The notes under the pieces are model-generated. The model saw only the letters and a list, made by a program, of their open reading frames with translations. It was not told where the DNA came from and ran no database searches. Of a stretch of 35,718 nucleotides of DNA, positions 1 to 10,066 are shown one piece after another. The stretch is from Nemertoderma westbladi (taxonomy: Eukaryota; Xenacoelomorpha; Nemertodermatida; Nemertodermatidae). The first letter of the stretch is position 1, and every line of letters begins with the position of its first letter. The position numbers and the translations under genes are program-made. The DNA lies in the NCBI GenBank assembly GCA_032718475.1, contig JAUCBJ010006100.1, positions 1 through 35,718 on the forward strand, read 5' to 3'.

Positions 1-97
1 TTAATTAAATAAATTGGAGATGAGCTGTTGCAACTGTAATTAAAGGTGTAATATTATGGGTTTGTTCAGAAGTGGAAAAAATGGGAGCGCGTCACCG

Positions 98-168
98 GGG
101 GTTGAACCAGCGCTATACGCACGTTTCGGCCTAACAGGCCTCATCAGTAGCGCTAACCAGCTCAGCCA
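98..168 (-). promoter_or_regulatory. tRNA-like internal Pol III promoter (A and B boxes)
   Basis: On the minus strand the A-box-like TGGCTGAGCTGG (157-168) lies within a sequence that folds as a tRNA D arm, and the B-box-like GGTTCAACCCC (98-108) fits the Pol III consensus. The 48 bases between them are essentially the hammerhead, which thus occupies the anticodon-arm position of a tRNA-like fold. The same pair recurs at 438-508 and 778-848; the truncated fourth copy keeps only its B box (1118-1128). The promoter points in the same direction as the ribozyme. T-stem and acceptor pairing is imperfect, so this is tRNA-derived rather than a functional tRNA. Transcription itself is inferred. Confidence 0.75.
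109..154 (-). ncRNA. Hammerhead ribozyme, type I-like, copy 1
   Basis: Read on the minus strand, stem I 5' strand AGCGCTA (148-154) is followed by the core box CTGATGA (141-147), stem II GGCC/GGCC with a TGTTA loop (128-140), the core GAAA (124-127), a very short stem III within ACGTGCGT (117-124), the cleavage-site base A (116) and the stem I 3' strand TAGCGCT (109-115), exactly complementary to the 5' strand. All conserved core bases are present: CUGA, GA, GAA, the A15.1-U16.1 pair and an H17 base (A, giving a GUA cleavage triplet). Predicted self-cleavage falls between 116 and 115 on the minus-strand transcript. A two- to three-pair stem III is typical of retrozyme and schistosome-SINE hammerheads, which tend to act as dimers. 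No activity data are available here. Confidence 0.88.
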
Positions 169-448
169 CTAGCCCCTGACACTCGCAGTCCCACCTAATC
201 CACTTCTATTGAACGGGCAGTCTTAAGTTGCAAATATTCTATCTCTAACAGCGGACCTAACGGCCTCAAGTATGCTAGAGTGAAACAGGAGGGAAGTACA
301 AATAAATAAATATTCAGCTCGGTATTGCTGCCAGGTGATATTAATTAAATAAATTGGAGATGAGCTGTTGCAACTGTAATTAAAGGTGTAATATTATGGG
401 TTTGTTCAGAAGTGGAAAAAATGGGAGCGCGTCACCGGGGGTTGAACC

Positions 449-494
449 AGCGCTATACGCACGTTTCGGCCTAACAGGCCTCATCAGTAGCGCT
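449..494 (-). ncRNA. Hammerhead ribozyme, type I-like, copy 2
   Basis: Identical to the copy at 109-154, displaced by one 340-bp repeat unit, with both stem I strands and all core residues intact. Cleavage of a multimeric transcript at this site and the neighbouring ones would release linear monomers of 340 nt. Confidence 0.88.
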
Positions 495-788
495 AACCAG
501 CTCAGCCACTAGCCCCTGACACTCGCAATCCCACCTAATCCACTTCTATTGAACGGGCAGTCTTAAGTTGCAAATATTCTATCTCTAACAGCGGACCTAA
601 CGGCCTCAAGTATGCTAGAGTGAAACAGGAGGGAAGTACAAATAAATAAATATTCAGCTCGGTATTGCTGCCAGGTGATATTAATTAAATAAATTGGAGA
701 TGAGCTGTTGCAACTGTAATTAAAGGTGTAATATTATGGGTTTGTTCAGAAGTGGAAAAAATGGGAGCGCGTCACCGGGGGTTGAACC

Positions 789-834
789 AGCGCTATACGC
801 ACGTTTCGGCCTAACAGGCCTCATCAGTAGCGCT
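789..834 (-). ncRNA. Hammerhead ribozyme, type I-like, copy 3
   Basis: Identical to the copies at 109-154 and 449-494, again with intact core boxes and stem I. It is the last complete ribozyme of the array on this side. Confidence 0.88.
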
Positions 835-1128
835 AACCAGCTCAGCCACTAGCCCCTGACACTCGCAATCCCACCTAATCCACTTCTATTGAACGGGCAG
901 TCTTAAGTTGCAAATATTCTATCTCTAACAGCGGACCTAACGGCCTCAAGTATGCTAGAGTGAAACAGGAGGGAAGTACAAATAAATAAATATTCAGCTC
1001 GGTATTGCTGCCAGGTGATATTAATTAAATAAATTGGAGATGAGCTGTTGCAACTGTAATTAAAGGTGTAATATTATGGGTTTGTTCAGAAGTGGAAAAA
1101 ATGGGAGCGCGTCACCGGGGGTTGAACC

Positions 1129-1169
1129 AGCGCTATACGCACGTTTCGGCCTAACAGGCCTCATCAGTA
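1129..1169 (-). ncRNA. Hammerhead ribozyme, truncated copy 4
   Basis: The core boxes CTGATGA and GAAA, stem II and the 3' strand of stem I are present, but repeat identity ends at 1169, after two bases of the stem I 5' strand; the following sequence is unrelated AT-rich DNA. Stem I cannot form, so this copy should not self-cleave. The array boundary therefore lies inside the ribozyme, but not at its cleavage site (which would be 1136/1135). Confidence 0.75.
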
Positions 1170-1232
1170 ATATAAATATCAGTAATATAGTAGCTACAAA
1201 CATAAATAAATATATAAATAAATAAATAATAA

Positions 1233-1391
1233 CTACAAACACAATTACCATTGGGGCAGCCTTCAAAACACATTGATTTGTTGGAGCTCACAGTATCGCA
1301 ACAAGAAGAACTCATTAGTTTATACCCCGACAACGATATAGTACCTGATGCTACTGCTATACTCCCTATACTGCTTTATCGCCCAGTTTAA
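1233..1391 (+). other. Short open frame without start codon
   Basis: A 52-codon open frame without a Met runs from just after a TAA to a TAA at 1389-1391. Its second half has a protein-like composition (for example SQQEELISLYPDNDIVPDA), unlike the AT-rich sequence before it. I do not recognise the family. It could be the last exon or tail of a decayed element, or chance. Confidence 0.2.
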
Positions 1392-1568
1392 AATGTTGTT
1401 GTAAATTAACGGTCAATATATTTCTCCCCGTTGGGGTATCGTCAGGACCAAAATTGAATTCAACTACATAAGAGCAGTAAAATATAGTTAAAACCTACGT
1501 AATGTGACCGGTACAGCAGTAAGGTATGGAAACTGCAGAAGGCCTAGGCTTATAAGGGTAATACAAAT

Positions 1569-1780
1569 GGGAATTTATGCACCAAAATAAATAAGCATTA
1601 ATCAGGCACGCTCCCCGCTATACAGTATATTTCGCTAAACCCACGGAATACGATGATGGCTGTCTAGAGCAAAACTAATGACAAAGTAAAAAATATATTA
1701 TAAAGGGGAATTTATACACCAAAATAAATAAGCATTAATCAGGCACGCTCCCCGTTAATACAGTATATTTCGCTAGACCA
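1569..1780. repeat. Direct duplication of a ~74-bp sequence
   Basis: A sequence of about 74 bp, containing AATAAGCATTAATCAGGCAC, occurs at 1569-1641 and again at 1706-1780, about 137 bp apart, with a few substitutions and one small indel. The intervening 64 bp are not repeated. No coding frame or terminal inverted repeats are visible. Confidence 0.85.
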
Positions 1781-1931
1781 ACCGTTATCATCCAAAGGTA
1801 AGTACTATGTACAATATCAAAACATTAGAAATATAAACCGGCACACCATTTAACGTAATTAATCCAATATTACCAATATGGATAAAAGGTAAGGGATCGG
1901 TGTTGTCACTTGCAGAGAGGAAGTCGCGGGG

Positions 1932-2460
1932 TCACATGGCGGGATACATTTTGTTCCAGGGAGGTCTGTGTCTGTTAATGTACACGGACTCCGCGTGTAT
2001 CCTGTCTATATCTGTGTAGAATCTGCGGAATGCTGTCATCCTGAGATTGTCGATTGGGCATGTGAGGAAATGTCGAAGCAGCATGTACTCGGTAGCAGAT
2101 CTGTGTTTAGTTAGTCTATCCCAGGTAATAGTCGTCTGGGTGTGCGGAACACGTTAGTAGGTACAATATGTTGTGCGATGTGCAGTCGTACGTTCCCGTG
2201 ATTTTGAGCCCCAGGGACTCTGTGACATATCGGCCATAGAGGGGCATGTCTTACAGCGTGGTTTCTCACAGGGGTGGTTTCCTGTCAGGCTCGCTAGGGG
2301 TCTCTTTTTAATGATAGTTTTCTCCAGGTTGCGGCCAGTCCTGGTGGCGGGGAACAGGTCTATGTCCATGGCCTTCACCAAAGCTCTATGGCGGGATAAC
2401 ACAGGTTTCAACGCGGGTGAAAACCTAGCGTCTATCCCTAGATAGGCTCTGTCTGGGTTC
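1932..2460 (-). pseudogene. Penelope-like retroelement, C-terminal fragment (linker and GIY-YIG tail)
   Basis: The translated fragment contains a NLEKTIIKKRP segment followed by CEKPRCKTCP, the Cys-rich linker between the reverse transcriptase and the GIY-YIG endonuclease of Penelope-like elements. A neighbouring frame continues with ITGTYDCTSHN, the usual TG-Y-C-S-N block, so there is a frameshift near 2200. The frame then meets an in-frame TAA at 2154-2156 and reopens for about 70 codons ending with ESVYINRHRPPWN, resembling the end of a GIY-YIG domain, with its stop at 1932-1934. The first GIY-YIG block is missing, so there is also an internal deletion. RT is absent. The upstream edge abuts the Ulp1-like fragment on the other strand. 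Confidence 0.65.
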
Positions 2461-2467
2461 CGACCCG

Positions 2468-2773
2468 GTGGTGCCGGTAACAAAAAATGTAACAAAAAAG
2501 ACGCCCGACAACCACTACACTCTTCACGTGGTAGATCCAATTAGAAGGGAAGTCATTACGCTGGACTCAATAATGAAAACTTCTGATTCACAATTATCTC
2601 TTAAAATAGCGAACATTCTAAATTTAATTTATGGAGCTCTTGATAATAACTCTTCAACCAAACAATTGTGGAGACCATCACAAAGAATACGACATTATCC
2701 TGGACAAACAAATTCACATGATTGTGGTATATATGTATGCGTGTATGGGAAGGCATTGGTCCTTAATTCCTAA
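2468..2773 (+). pseudogene. Ulp1/C48-type cysteine protease fragment
   Basis: The 101-codon frame contains the end of a Ulp1 (SUMO-protease, peptidase C48) fold: a catalytic-His-like position in NHYTLHVVDP, the following Asp, a LDSI segment, and near the end PGQTNSHDCGIYVC with the oxyanion-hole Gln and catalytic Cys. The domain should continue some 30 residues past the Cys, but the frame ends after KALVLNS at a TAA; the downstream sequence in another frame (to 2819) may be the displaced continuation. The N-terminal half is missing. Ulp1 domains are common in host SUMO proteases and in several DNA transposon classes; nothing nearby decides which. The start shown is simply the first codon of the open frame. 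Confidence 0.6.
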
Positions 2774-2830
2774 GTTATCTGTAGCTTTCACAAAAACAGT
2801 AAGAAATAAGAGATTCTAAATATTACATAG

Positions 2831-3049
2831 GAATCTGACTCGGACACCAATAGCACCGATGCTACCCTTGAGAGAACCATAATACATAACCCTGATGTGA
2901 TGAGAACTCACCTGGAGCCCAGGAACAACCAACACCCTCCATCATCATCTATCCATACAGGCGCCAATGCTGATACGCTGGTGGGACAGCTTTTTGATAA
3001 CATGCCTAACACCATTCCCAACTCAGAACCAGGGCCATCTCCCACTTAG
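2831..3049 (+). other. Pro/Asn/Ser-rich open frame downstream of the Ulp1 fragment
   Basis: A 72-codon open frame follows a TAG at 2828-2830, ends at TAG 3047-3049, and is in the same frame as the Ulp1 fragment. It is acidic at first (ESDSDTN) and then Pro, Asn and Ser rich (NNQHPPSSS, EPGPSPT), like a disordered tail. It may be the C-terminal tail of the same protein, separated by stops. No family is recognised. Confidence 0.25.
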
Positions 3050-3222
3050 ACGAATTACCAATATTTACCCCGTGTGTTTTCTCTTTTAGTTGGGACTGAG
3101 TTCCAGGGGAGATTATACATATTACACATGCTCAACTGAGGGATGCATGTTGTGAAATACTATATTGGAGGCCAGCCCTATTTGAGGTCCAAAGGTCCGC
3201 AGCTGGCCGTTGATATGAGGCC

Positions 3223-3537
3223 ATGATCACAGATTTACTGAAAGCTTTCGCTGAGAAGGTCAACCTGGGGAACGTAGCCATGACCACCATCATGACAGCA
3301 CCGGCCCTCTTACTACAGAGTGCAGGTAATCCTTCAACAACAAGCACTTATGCTGAAAGTCTTAGTGAGACACTTAATAGACGGCTCGAACTCTGGAGGT
3401 CTGGTAATTTTAAGGAGCTTTTGCAGGAGGGACGTGCCCTCCAGGCGAGGAAGAGGAAAAATACTATGAATTTAAGTCCAGATGAGAAGCTCAGGAGAAG
3501 ATTTATTAACAGTATGGTTTCCAGCCGGGTTGCTTGA
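3223..3537 (+). pseudogene. Retroelement ORF fragment (module with LELWRSGNFKELLQEGRALQ)
   Basis: A 104-codon frame with a short hydrophobic start (MTTIMTAPALLLQ) is followed by the segment RRLELWRSGNFKELLQEGR and a basic stretch QARKRKN. Modules of this kind occur just before reverse transcriptase in some metazoan retroelement ORFs, which is the reason for the call; no RT follows here. The 3' end abuts a minus-strand Gag remnant at about 3540, so the fragment was probably cut by that element. Confidence is limited because the assignment rests on general resemblance. Confidence 0.35.
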
Positions 3538-3540
3538 AGT

Positions 3541-5053
3541 TTTTTGTTGTTGTTGTTTGAAGCATTAAGTTCGTATGGTGCTTCTAGTGTCTTTAAAACT
3601 ATCAATACTTTCTCTATTCTGGTCGCGAAAGCTTTAATACTGACAGGGTTAGCCGCGAGTCCGCCTGATGTTATTCCCCTTAAGGTTTGTTGGATAATCT
3701 TCACTGGGTTGCCAAGTTCCCTATCCAGGGCTCTCCACTCCACGCTGCTGTAAAACCTCCTTCGATTCCTTGGTATTGCCTCATAATATCATAGGCTGGC
3801 CCCCCTGTATAAACTTGTAAGTACTTAAGGCACTCCGCCTATGTTAGATTCTTCGTAAGAATCTCATTACTATACATCCTCCGGAACTGTAGATATTCTT
3901 CCAGTTTGCTACCGTCGAAATTGAAAGGTTCCACTGGTGGTAACTCTATTCTAGTTTTTAACGCATCAATGAGTGTTGCCATTACCATTGCTTGAATTTC
4001 CAACGCATTCGACGGTGCGGATGTGGGCTCCTTGCATGTTGGCGATGCTTTGCCTCCTGGGTTCGTCGACTTTCCTTGGGTAGGACATATCATTGGGGGC
4101 AATGGTCCCCTTCATATCTCGGTATCGCACGACTTATTTTTATCTGAAGGGGTTGCAAATTGTATCTTGTTTAGTTGCGTGTATTGTGGACACAGTATAT
4201 TACCCTGTCGCCCCCCCCCCCCCATTGTTATATTCTGCATTGGGGTAGATGTTATTATATTGGGACCCATACTCTTATCTGCAATACACCCCCCCCCCCC
4301 CCTCCGCTGGGTATATGTTGTATCCTTCCATATATTGTCATACTGGTGTTCAGGTACCAGTTTAGGCCTAACGGGTTCTTGCCTACTCACTGGTATGTAA
4401 GCCGTGACTTCCGGGTCCAATCCTCGCATTTGCGTTACCCTATCATCTACACTATCTATCCCAGCATGGCCTATAGTATGTGCAGTAAGACCTACAGTAT
4501 GTCCTGCAGTCTGAATGTGGTCCTCTGGATCGAGGTTTAATCTTATCGAAAATTCTGAGAACTCCTCCCCACAACTACCATATCGTTGATCAGCAGTTAC
4601 GTTCCGACAGGAAGTTAGCCTTCGATCCCTTCTTCTCTCCTCCTCTTCATCCTGGTATACTCTATACCCCTCTCCCGGTGTGTAATATATCTTACCAGGC
4701 TGTGTTCCTCTGGGGTGATGGCAATCTCCCGAAGTACAACCCCACCGGTTCTCTCCTTAACTTTAACTATTGACGGTTCGCTGTCCATCCTATCTTTTTG
4801 CTGCACACGCTAACTGCATATCGAAATATTATATTTTTATCAGAGAACTATTCAACTTCTGTGCGCATAATATTCGTCTCAAATCCATGTTGTATATCAC
4901 TGTTAAGATTGTTTGTCCGTTGCCCAGCATCAGTTGCCGTAATTCTATAGCTCCTATTGGTTGCCATATTTTACAATGTTCTTGCGCCCTATTGGCTGTT
5001 TCTATTCTTACAGTGCTATAATAGTTGATGTTGCTATCGCTATCCCCAGGCAT
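3541..5053 (-). pseudogene. BEL/Pao-like Gag remnant
   Basis: Reading minus from 5053, open segments in changing frames cover an N-terminal part (4829-5053), a charged middle (4615-4806 continuing without a stop through about 4430), a Gly-rich low-complexity part (4112-4429), and a segment (3839-4102) with IELPPVEPFNFDGSKLEEY, typical of BEL/Pao Gag just before the capsid-like region. The next part, about 3744-3838 into 3541-3743, has LGNPVKIIQQTLRGI, matching the RFG-P type block of that Gag family. Breaks include a stop just below 4112, one just below 3839 and a frameshift near 3745. Two poly-C tracts (4211-4223, 4289-4302) encode the poly-Gly runs. No protease or RT follows: the element ends at 3540 against a plus-strand fragment. 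Confidence 0.6.
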
Positions 5054-7106
5054 AACCTCATAACATCTTAAGCCTGTTACGAGTCATGTAACTAGCAGGA
5101 CCTATGATATTTCGCCTTGCTTGCTTATTGCATTGCATCATTAACTTGCCGTGCCTATTAAATCTTATTGTTACAGTTAGTATTATTGCTTTACCTTGTT
5201 GATGAATATACAAGACCAGAGATCACGCCAACTTGATTTCCAATACGGTTAGTGCTGACTGTGCCCTGTCTGTAATAGATTTGGTTCATTTAGTGCGAGT
5301 GTGTGCGTCCATAGTACTGCAATATTATTCCCCAACTAGTAACTATAATTTATTGATACTATGATGTATGCAGCACGAGTGAACTGTGCGCTTACCACAC
5401 ACTAGGTCTAACATAGTGTCCTACCTGTAATATATATAAGTCATACGTACATTTGCCCGCCAACAACACAACGTAACTGAACGGTTTACACGTAAATTTT
5501 ACTTTATTCCCTTGAAGCAATTTATAGTGCCGAAGCTATATACTTACAGTAATTGAACTACAGGAAACGAACTCACTTTGCGGCGGATGTGGGGTTAGCC
5601 TCCTGTAAAAGCCTTGACAGTGAAATATCATTTTCCAACACTGCCCCCAAAACAGTGTTCGCCCCCTCTGTACAATTAATTACATTAACATCTTGAACAC
5701 CAATATGTGCTGGGTAGTGGGCTATAATAAAACTGCGCAATTTATTATACTCAGCAGTTTCCGTGTAAGTAAACTACTGAACTAGTGTTGTGTTATTTGC
5801 ACATAGTTTTGTTTTGCTTGATATTGTGAACTGAATGCTTTATCGACAAATTGTTAAGGGATTTGAAACATTACATTGTCCATGACGTGTAAATTCTCCG
5901 AACATGTTGAACTGAGAGACCTATGTTTCTACTGTTTCGGCCAGCCCCAAAGCAATAGAGGCCCTTACACCAGCCCACTTTGATTTCTGATGAAGAAGAA
6001 AGTAGTGTTGTTACCAGTCTCGACACCCGAGGACGGTGACGAGTTATTGCGACAGACTTGGAAGATGACTCAACTGCTGTCAAGCCGATTCGCAAACCAC
6101 TTTGACTGATTTTATCTTCCCAGCATACAACTCAGGAACAAATGGTTTTCAGTGAAAGACAACACCAGAGTAGGAGTGTTCGCGCTTTTAGACCTTTAAC
6201 AGTTTAACCTGCTAATTTAAGTGTCTTATGAATTGACTATTGCCCATACTAATTGACATCAGCTGAAGCCAGCCTAGCACGGCGTATGACTCACGGGTGT
6301 GGGAGACTGGATTTGGTTATAAGTGAGAGCAGTAGGGTACTTTGTAATATTTGATTAATCACTACTACATAATCTCCGACAACTATATTTACTTTCGGGG
6401 AAATATTAACAGTTCCTTTGGGACGTGCCGCTTTAAGTATCAAACAGAGTTATGACTTACACTAATCACAACTGGAGGCTATAGTATATCGCAAATAGTG
6501 CATTCTTAGGAATGCTTTATTAAACTTCACACTAAATTTCTGCACTAACATTTACACTAACGCACACTGCTTTGCCATCTGTCACTGATTTTAATCATAT
6601 ATAAGGAGGATTGCGACTCACATACATTGGGGGTCATGAAATAGCATTAAATTCACACAGACCACTATAAATTGAGCCACAATTGCTACTGATACACCCT
6701 TCTGCTTACCTCAGTAATTAAGAAAGTTAAGGGGGGTTTAACGATTATTCATCAGTATTCTCCAAACATAACATCCATCAATATATAACATCAATTAACA
6801 ATAGTATAAAACAGTAAACACGGTGTTAATGGCACAACAGCAGTGTTGCAGTATCAGAATTCAGAACAAAGTGTATGTATGAAATGAGAAATATGCAATG
6901 AGTTACGGTGTTACGTTAATAGATTTGCGTTCTTATGACTCTCTAGGCCACTGATGTTAGGGCAAAAGTCAGAACAGTCAGAATGTCAGAATGGATGAAT
7001 TCTGAATGAAGGAATTCTCAGAATTTGCCGCATTGCGTCATTTCTTATAGGCCACTGTGCACAGGGGAAGGGAGATCGCTCTGATTGGCTGAAATATACA
7101 TCAACA
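5054..7106. other. AT-rich non-coding stretch
   Basis: No open frame of recognisable character was found on either strand. The first few hundred bases would be the leader and LTR side of the Gag remnant at 3541-5053 but I see no LTR pair. Around 6960-7030 there are loose repeats of TCAGAA. The 74-codon minus frame at 5871-6095 looks like chance. Confidence 0.5.
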
Positions 7107-7256
7107 AAGCAGATTCTTCACACAAAGAAACTTCTGGTAGATTTTGTCATCCCAACTCTGAGTTTTTTGACAGACACGTAGTTGCATAAATTATAAGCCT
7201 TTTAGAGTATTTAGCGCATTACGCAAAATGACTTATTTTGTCCGCAAAAGCTTTTA
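7107..7256 (+). repeat. 150-bp direct repeat R, left copy
   Basis: Starts near AAGCAGATTCTTCACAC and ends near CCGCAAAAGCTTTTACA; matches 16306-16456 with roughly ten differences over 150 positions. It lies just beyond the end of the minus-strand BEL/Pao ORF B remnant. On the minus strand it would start with TGT, as an LTR does, but no matching CA end or target duplication is evident. Confidence 0.85.
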
Positions 7257-7500
7257 CACTGCTCCCAGAAAATGGGATTTAAGTCTATAAAATATATATA
7301 AAATCACAGTTTCTAATATAAAAATACTCTAAATTATCAGTCCTTCTTTCGCGAATGGCATTTACGGAGTTTCTTAAGACTTGTGAGAATCCTTTTCTCT
7401 TTAAGGCGAGCCACTTTACTAGGAGGGCTACAACTCCTGGGGGAAGGGTGCAATACAATTGCATCAGAAGGATTAGGATTGCAGACGGTGTATCCGGCGG

Positions 7501-8671
7501 TCAAGGTACCCGGTTGATCAATATCGATATCGGTGGATCTGGATTATTGAACAACCTTGGCTCTGGTCCTTGATTGGTTGTCTGTACGACAGCGGTAGGT
7601 TGACCATATGTAGTGAGGAACTTTCTAGGTTTAATCGCTTTTTCTAATTCGCGTACCCTTGCTTTGTATTCATATGGTCGTCTATGAACTTCTTGCAACT
7701 CAGGGAGTGCGTTTATGAATAATTCACGTATTTGGTTGAAACACTCTCGCCAACACGTTTCATCAGTTCATAACTGGGAGTGCGAGATTTTTGTTCAACT
7801 GAGGAAAAGAGGGATGGGTGAAACGCATAAACTCCTTCGTATGCACGTCCTGGATAATATCGGTGGCGGGATTCACAATGGAGATCCGCAATAGCTTCCC
7901 AAGATCTGATATACCATAAGGCAATTATTTCGTCCACGCTTTCTAGGTCTCAGTTGAAAGGGCAATCAAAACTAGCTGTCCTTTGAATTGGCAGTAGTGA
8001 CATTGAGTCATGAATTGAGGACAAACAGCGAAAATATGCTGATTGTTAAGTCGACAATAAGCACAATAAATTTCCATAGAAGGTTGATCTTTAAAGTAGG
8101 AGCAGAGTTCGTTGGAGTCTAAAGCGGTAAAGTGGTCACGTGATGCATATAATCGACAACGTTTCCTAGAAATGTAATTTGCATGCCGATAATCATATGC
8201 CGTTAGACATTGTGGACCTTGATACCATTCCAACACATAATCATTATCACTACTCCTGGGTGTTATTGGTTGAATTTCTTCAGATTCTAAGCAAATTGGT
8301 TCTTCTTCAACTAGCAGAGCTTCGACGGATGTAGCCATTTTCTCTACGGAACCCACCATTTGAACTTCCACAATAGAGTATCCTGTGGGGATTCTGGGTC
8401 TTTGCATGACAGATGAATGTATATTTTGTACGCAAACGTCCTTAACAATGGCAAATCCAGCGCTATCTAACTTCTCAGTGGCGGAATCTCTCAAGCTGAG
8501 TTTGGTTAATGCGCGGTCTTTAAACTGACTATCAACGTTACGGAATTGACTCAGAAAGTGTCTAAAGCATTCGAATCGGATGAATTTATTGTGTTCATCT
8601 AGTTTAGCGAGTTTAGTCCCAAGCACTAAGGGGTGTGAACAACCAGACACGTAATGGTACCAGTTGTTCAC
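7501..8671 (-). pseudogene. ORF B remnant, minus copy (Cys-rich unknown protein)
   Basis: The 242-codon frame 8671-7943 aligns along its length with the second half of plus-strand ORF B: GTKLAKLDEHNKFIRFECF versus GTQLAKLNELGKFLNFECF, DSAGFAIVKDVC versus ASSGFAIFRDIC, VMQRPRIPTGYSIVEVQM versus VIERPIIKPGFSVGQIQM, and the Cys cluster IYCAYCRLNNQHIFAVC versus IYCPYCRINVDHIFFSC. It then loses frame inside the last zinc-knuckle-like motif (CHYCQFKG). A second segment, 7937-7713, aligns its PSYELM block with PSYELL in the other copy, and an open frame continues to 7501. The first 300 residues or so of ORF B are absent. Function unknown. Confidence 0.65.
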
Positions 8672-9369
8672 CGAAGTTTCTTGCGTCCTTTCAGTCCTTG
8701 TGACAATGGCTGTGATTAGAAGTTGTTGTCAGTTGATTATCCAACCAACGTAAAGAGATACAGAGGATGATATTGTAAATATCAACACGGTGATACATGG
8801 ACAGGAGATATGGATATCAATATAAGCATCCAAATAAACAGTAAGGGGATGATGGGGAGGTTTCATGAGGGATGGTACGTTAATACCACGATACAGCTAT
8901 GATTGGTCGATATTCTCCATGAAGTTCCAAGTATGCTGGGTAGAGAAGTTGGGAGGAAAAGTATGTCTCTATCAACGTCTCGTATCCTCGATTGTGTTGG
9001 GTAGAGGGAGAGGAGTGGGAGGAAGGAGAAAGGGTATGGAAGGATAGTATCTATAAGATACCACAATGGACGTGTTTCCTTTCGCATCATTACTCATTCC
9101 TACGCTTTTATTGTGACACTGATCACAATGATTGCAGGAAGAGGATGGGGTAAGAGGAAGTTATAGACTCCCGAAAGAGACTGCCTGCGAGCACCTGCAC
9201 CCCGGGGGAAACTATTCACATTATGGACCATTGGTATTAAGATATGTTTTTCCTCTAACTGATACTTCTCTGCTTGTCTTTGAAAACGTTCATCTAAGAA
9301 CTCTTGTAAGGAATATGTACGCCCAATTTCAATATCTCCCTCTAGATTCTCGATTTCGCGATTGAACTG
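8672..9369. other. Stretch without recognisable gene between ORF A and ORF B remnants
   Basis: No alignment to ORF A or ORF B could be made here. The part around 8990-9050 is purine-rich (GGAGGAAGGAGAAAGG). The missing first half of ORF B should lie in this interval, so it is most simply a deletion with replacement. Confidence 0.4.
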
Positions 9370-10066
9370 AGGTAAAGCTAATTATTTTACCGCTTGGACT
9401 TGTTGATGTAAACTAGGTTTGTCTAAACAATCATAGGTTCCCTTTCTGATCTTTTGCCGAATTGCGTCCAGTGCGTTCCGTATGACACTTTCCTCCACCT
9501 CGATGACAGGTTGTATCGGAGTCTAACTGGGACGATTATACGGGTTGAACGGAGATATTAGATGTCCTCATCCCAATCCGGCTAAGTAGGATAGGCAAAT
9601 ATCCAAGGAGCCCACAACTGGAGTGCCATGCCACCGACTAATTGTTCGGGTAACACCAGATCTTTGAACAATGAGTACAACTCAGGAGGATCTGTCATAC
9701 TGTTAGGGTCGAGAGTCTCTGGTCGCACCGGGGAATGAGGAGGTCGGACCAAGTATTCCGGAACTCTGATCATAGGTTTATTTAAGGGTCGTTTGAGTGT
9801 AGGTGGTACGTCAAACAAGTTTTGCTCAAAACTCCCATAAGTATAGCGAGTAAAACTATGTTTAGCGCAACGTATCCGTGGGTGTTTATGTCGTTCCGTT
9901 TGTTGATTGGGTCTAGGGCATTCAACGCAGTAATACCAAAGACATCTTTTAAGGGAGACGCTGGTGATCTTTCTCCAGTTTTACAATATTCCTCCATCTG
10001 TTCGAAGCAATCCGGTACAACAGGTTGGGGTAAGATACATCATAGTAAAATACAATCGTTTAAATA
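9370..10066 (-). pseudogene. ORF A remnant, minus copy (unknown protein after integrase)
   Basis: Matches the plus-strand ORF A (18084-19926). The first shared block is TMMYLT followed by a PVVPDCFEQMEEYCKTG segment, aligned with TMMYLT and PVLPDRFDAMEEYCKTG of the other copy. The frame 9818-9582 aligns YLVRPPHSPVRP and LVLPEQL with FSVRPPAPKFQP and ILLEQL. A last part, about 9520-9370, contains IGRTYSLQEFLDERFQRQAE with helical, charged composition, resembling IAKEDIQSFSDFLSNLQAEA. The N-terminal 170 or so residues of ORF A are missing here: the similarity begins only 70 bp after the end of pol. Several frameshifts and stops. No known domain recognised. Confidence 0.6.

Larger units (their letters stand above)
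1..1169. repeat. Tandem array of 340-bp units (3.4 copies)
   Basis: The unit starting TTAATTAAATAAATTGGAGA recurs at 1, 341, 681 and 1021, giving an exact 340-bp period. By eye the copies are virtually identical; the one difference I see is CGCAGTC in copy 1 against CGCAATC in copies 2 and 3. The fourth copy stops matching after 1169 and the array runs off the left edge of the window, so the true copy number is unknown. Each full unit carries, on the minus strand, a tRNA-like promoter and a hammerhead ribozyme (annotated separately). Near-identity means recent amplification or homogenisation. Metazoan and plant retrozymes are known to occur as such tandem hammerhead-bearing repeats; assignment to that class is inference. 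Confidence 0.95.

Noticed and set aside
98-168. A genuine tRNA gene
   Set aside because: A and B boxes and D arm fit, but T-stem pairing is poor, there is no anticodon arm (a hammerhead takes its place), and the unit is tandemly repeated.
1-1169. CRISPR array
   Set aside because: The unit is 340 bp with no short repeat/variable spacer structure; whole units are near-identical and the context is eukaryotic.
3348-3540. Continuation of the minus-strand Gag frame below 3541
   Set aside because: Here the minus frame is the antisense of the plus-strand fragment 3223-3537; the Gag-like character stops at the TTG-repeat junction near 3540.
8863-9090. Minus-strand frame of 75 codons and its plus-strand partner
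   Set aside because: Lies in a purine-rich stretch; neither translation resembles ORF A, ORF B or any known family.
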